Positions 63,573 to 64,000 of a stretch of 64,000 nt of DNA are shown in pieces (position 1 is the first letter of the stretch; each line of letters opens with the position of its first letter). The DNA lies in NCBI GenBank assembly GCA_964649825.1, contig CAZYQW010000004.1:1-64000 (forward strand), in the 5' to 3' direction. A program made the position numbers and the translations under genes. The notes under the pieces were generated by a model. That model did not search any database. It had not been told where the DNA came from and saw only the letters and a program-made list of their open reading frames with translations. This DNA is from CAZYQW01 sp964649825. GTDB lineage: Bacteria; Planctomycetota; B15-G4; JADJEK01.

Positions 63573-64000
63573 ATGTGGGAGTGTCTGGCGATCTTCGTCG
63601 TGGCGTTGGCCGGAGGGCTGCTCCCTCTCCTGGTGCGCTGGACCGATCGGTTGCTGCACTCGGCGCTTGCGCTATCGACCGGGATCTTCCTCGGAGCCGT
63701 GTTCCTCCACCTGCTCCCGTCGTTGGCCGGATTGACGGCATTGCACGACGCGGAGGCCGAGGTGGCGGCGCCGTCCTCCACCGGGGCCGGGGGGCCGGGC
63801 ATCGAGAACGCGAACGCCGGAGTCCGGCTCGCGGACGATCCGGAGCATGAACGATCCACCGCGGGTCACGCCCACCCCCACGGCGATCCGACCCTCTGGT
63901 TCTTCGTGCTTCTCGGCGTGCTCGCGGTCTACTTCATCGAGGCCCTCGTCTTCCGCACGCACGACCACGACGACCTCCACCGCCACCGCGCGGTCGGGTA
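63573..64000 (+). CDS. ZIP-family metal transporter, 5' part
   Basis: The first 142 residues are in the window and the gene runs off the edge. Three membrane helices are visible (WECLAIFVVALAGGLLPLLV, ALALSTGIFLGAVFLHLLPSL, WFFVLLGVLAVYFIEALVF); the TGIFLGAVFLHLLPS helix is typical of ZIP zinc/iron importers. The His-rich loops HERSTAGHAHPHGD and FRTHDHDDLHRHR match the metal-binding loop between helices 3 and 4. Zinc or iron uptake inferred. AAGGAG lies 12 bases before the ATG, long spacing. Confidence 0.83.
   Translation, partial: MWECLAIFVVALAGGLLPLLVRWTDRLLHSALALSTGIFLGAVFLHLLPSLAGLTALHDAEAEVAAPSSTGAGGPGIENANAGVRLADDPEHERSTAGHAHPHGDPTLWFFVLLGVLAVYFIEALVFRTHDHDDLHRHRAVG

Overview
The window is very GC-rich (roughly 70%) with strong G/C preference at third codon positions. 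Its gene mix points to Planctomycetota or a close relative: two large membrane Ser/Thr protein kinases (one fused to a formylglycine-generating-enzyme domain), small sigma factors beside or near them, ASPIC/UnbV-FG-GAP and TPR lipoproteins, a spondin/CHRD secreted protein, a beta-propeller phytase and many large exported proteins. There is no rRNA gene; the taxonomy is an inference from gene content.

Layout. 0.4-9.4 kb: a secreted endonuclease I with a lamin-tail domain, a spondin-CHRD protein, a TPR lipoprotein translationally coupled to a CRTAC1-type ASPIC/UnbV protein, and a large HEAT-like exported protein. 9.5-15.1 kb: two two-component systems on the minus strand, an OmpR-type regulator/kinase pair flanked by Pho-box-like direct repeats, and an NtrB/NtrC-type pair. 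15.2-28 kb and 39-42 kb: a stress/energy-starvation island with a phosphotransferase-P-loop fusion, four universal stress proteins, a beta-CASP metallo-beta-lactamase RNase, an Ala-rich helical protein, a UbiB-like kinase, a short alpha-glucan phosphorylase, a receiver-like protein, a CBS protein, a hemerythrin protein and PEP synthase. 28-35 kb: an alpha/beta hydrolase followed by a complete RND efflux operon (adaptor, pump, outer-membrane channel), all overlapping by ATGA. 35-39.6 kb: Ser/Thr kinase, sigma factor and isochorismatase-like hydrolase.

The main discovery is that the stress island carries a set of sigma-54 (-24/-12) promoter sequences with exact GG-N10-GC spacing: divergently between ntrC and the phosphotransferase gene (15213-15256), and upstream of the Ala-rich protein (20961), the receiver-like gene (25418), the hemerythrin gene (27471) and PEP synthase (39886). 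Together with the local NtrC-type activator, this suggests one physically clustered sigma-54 regulon linking stress proteins, RNA turnover, glycogen breakdown and gluconeogenic entry. The activator has GAFTDA in place of the canonical GAFTGA loop. The regulon is inferred from sequence only.

42.4-51 kb is more eroded: a BNR-repeat exported protein, a phytase, a metzincin protease and two unknown genes sit among three broken genes (erythromycin-esterase, subtilase and sulfatase remnants). 51-64 kb holds two tRNA genes (Asp, Val), a degenerate kinase-like protein, a LysR regulator, a dienoyl-CoA-reductase-type SDR, a sigma factor, a PQQ-type sugar dehydrogenase, the kinase-FGE fusion, an M28 peptidase, an esterase-HEAT protein and the start of a ZIP metal transporter cut by the window end.
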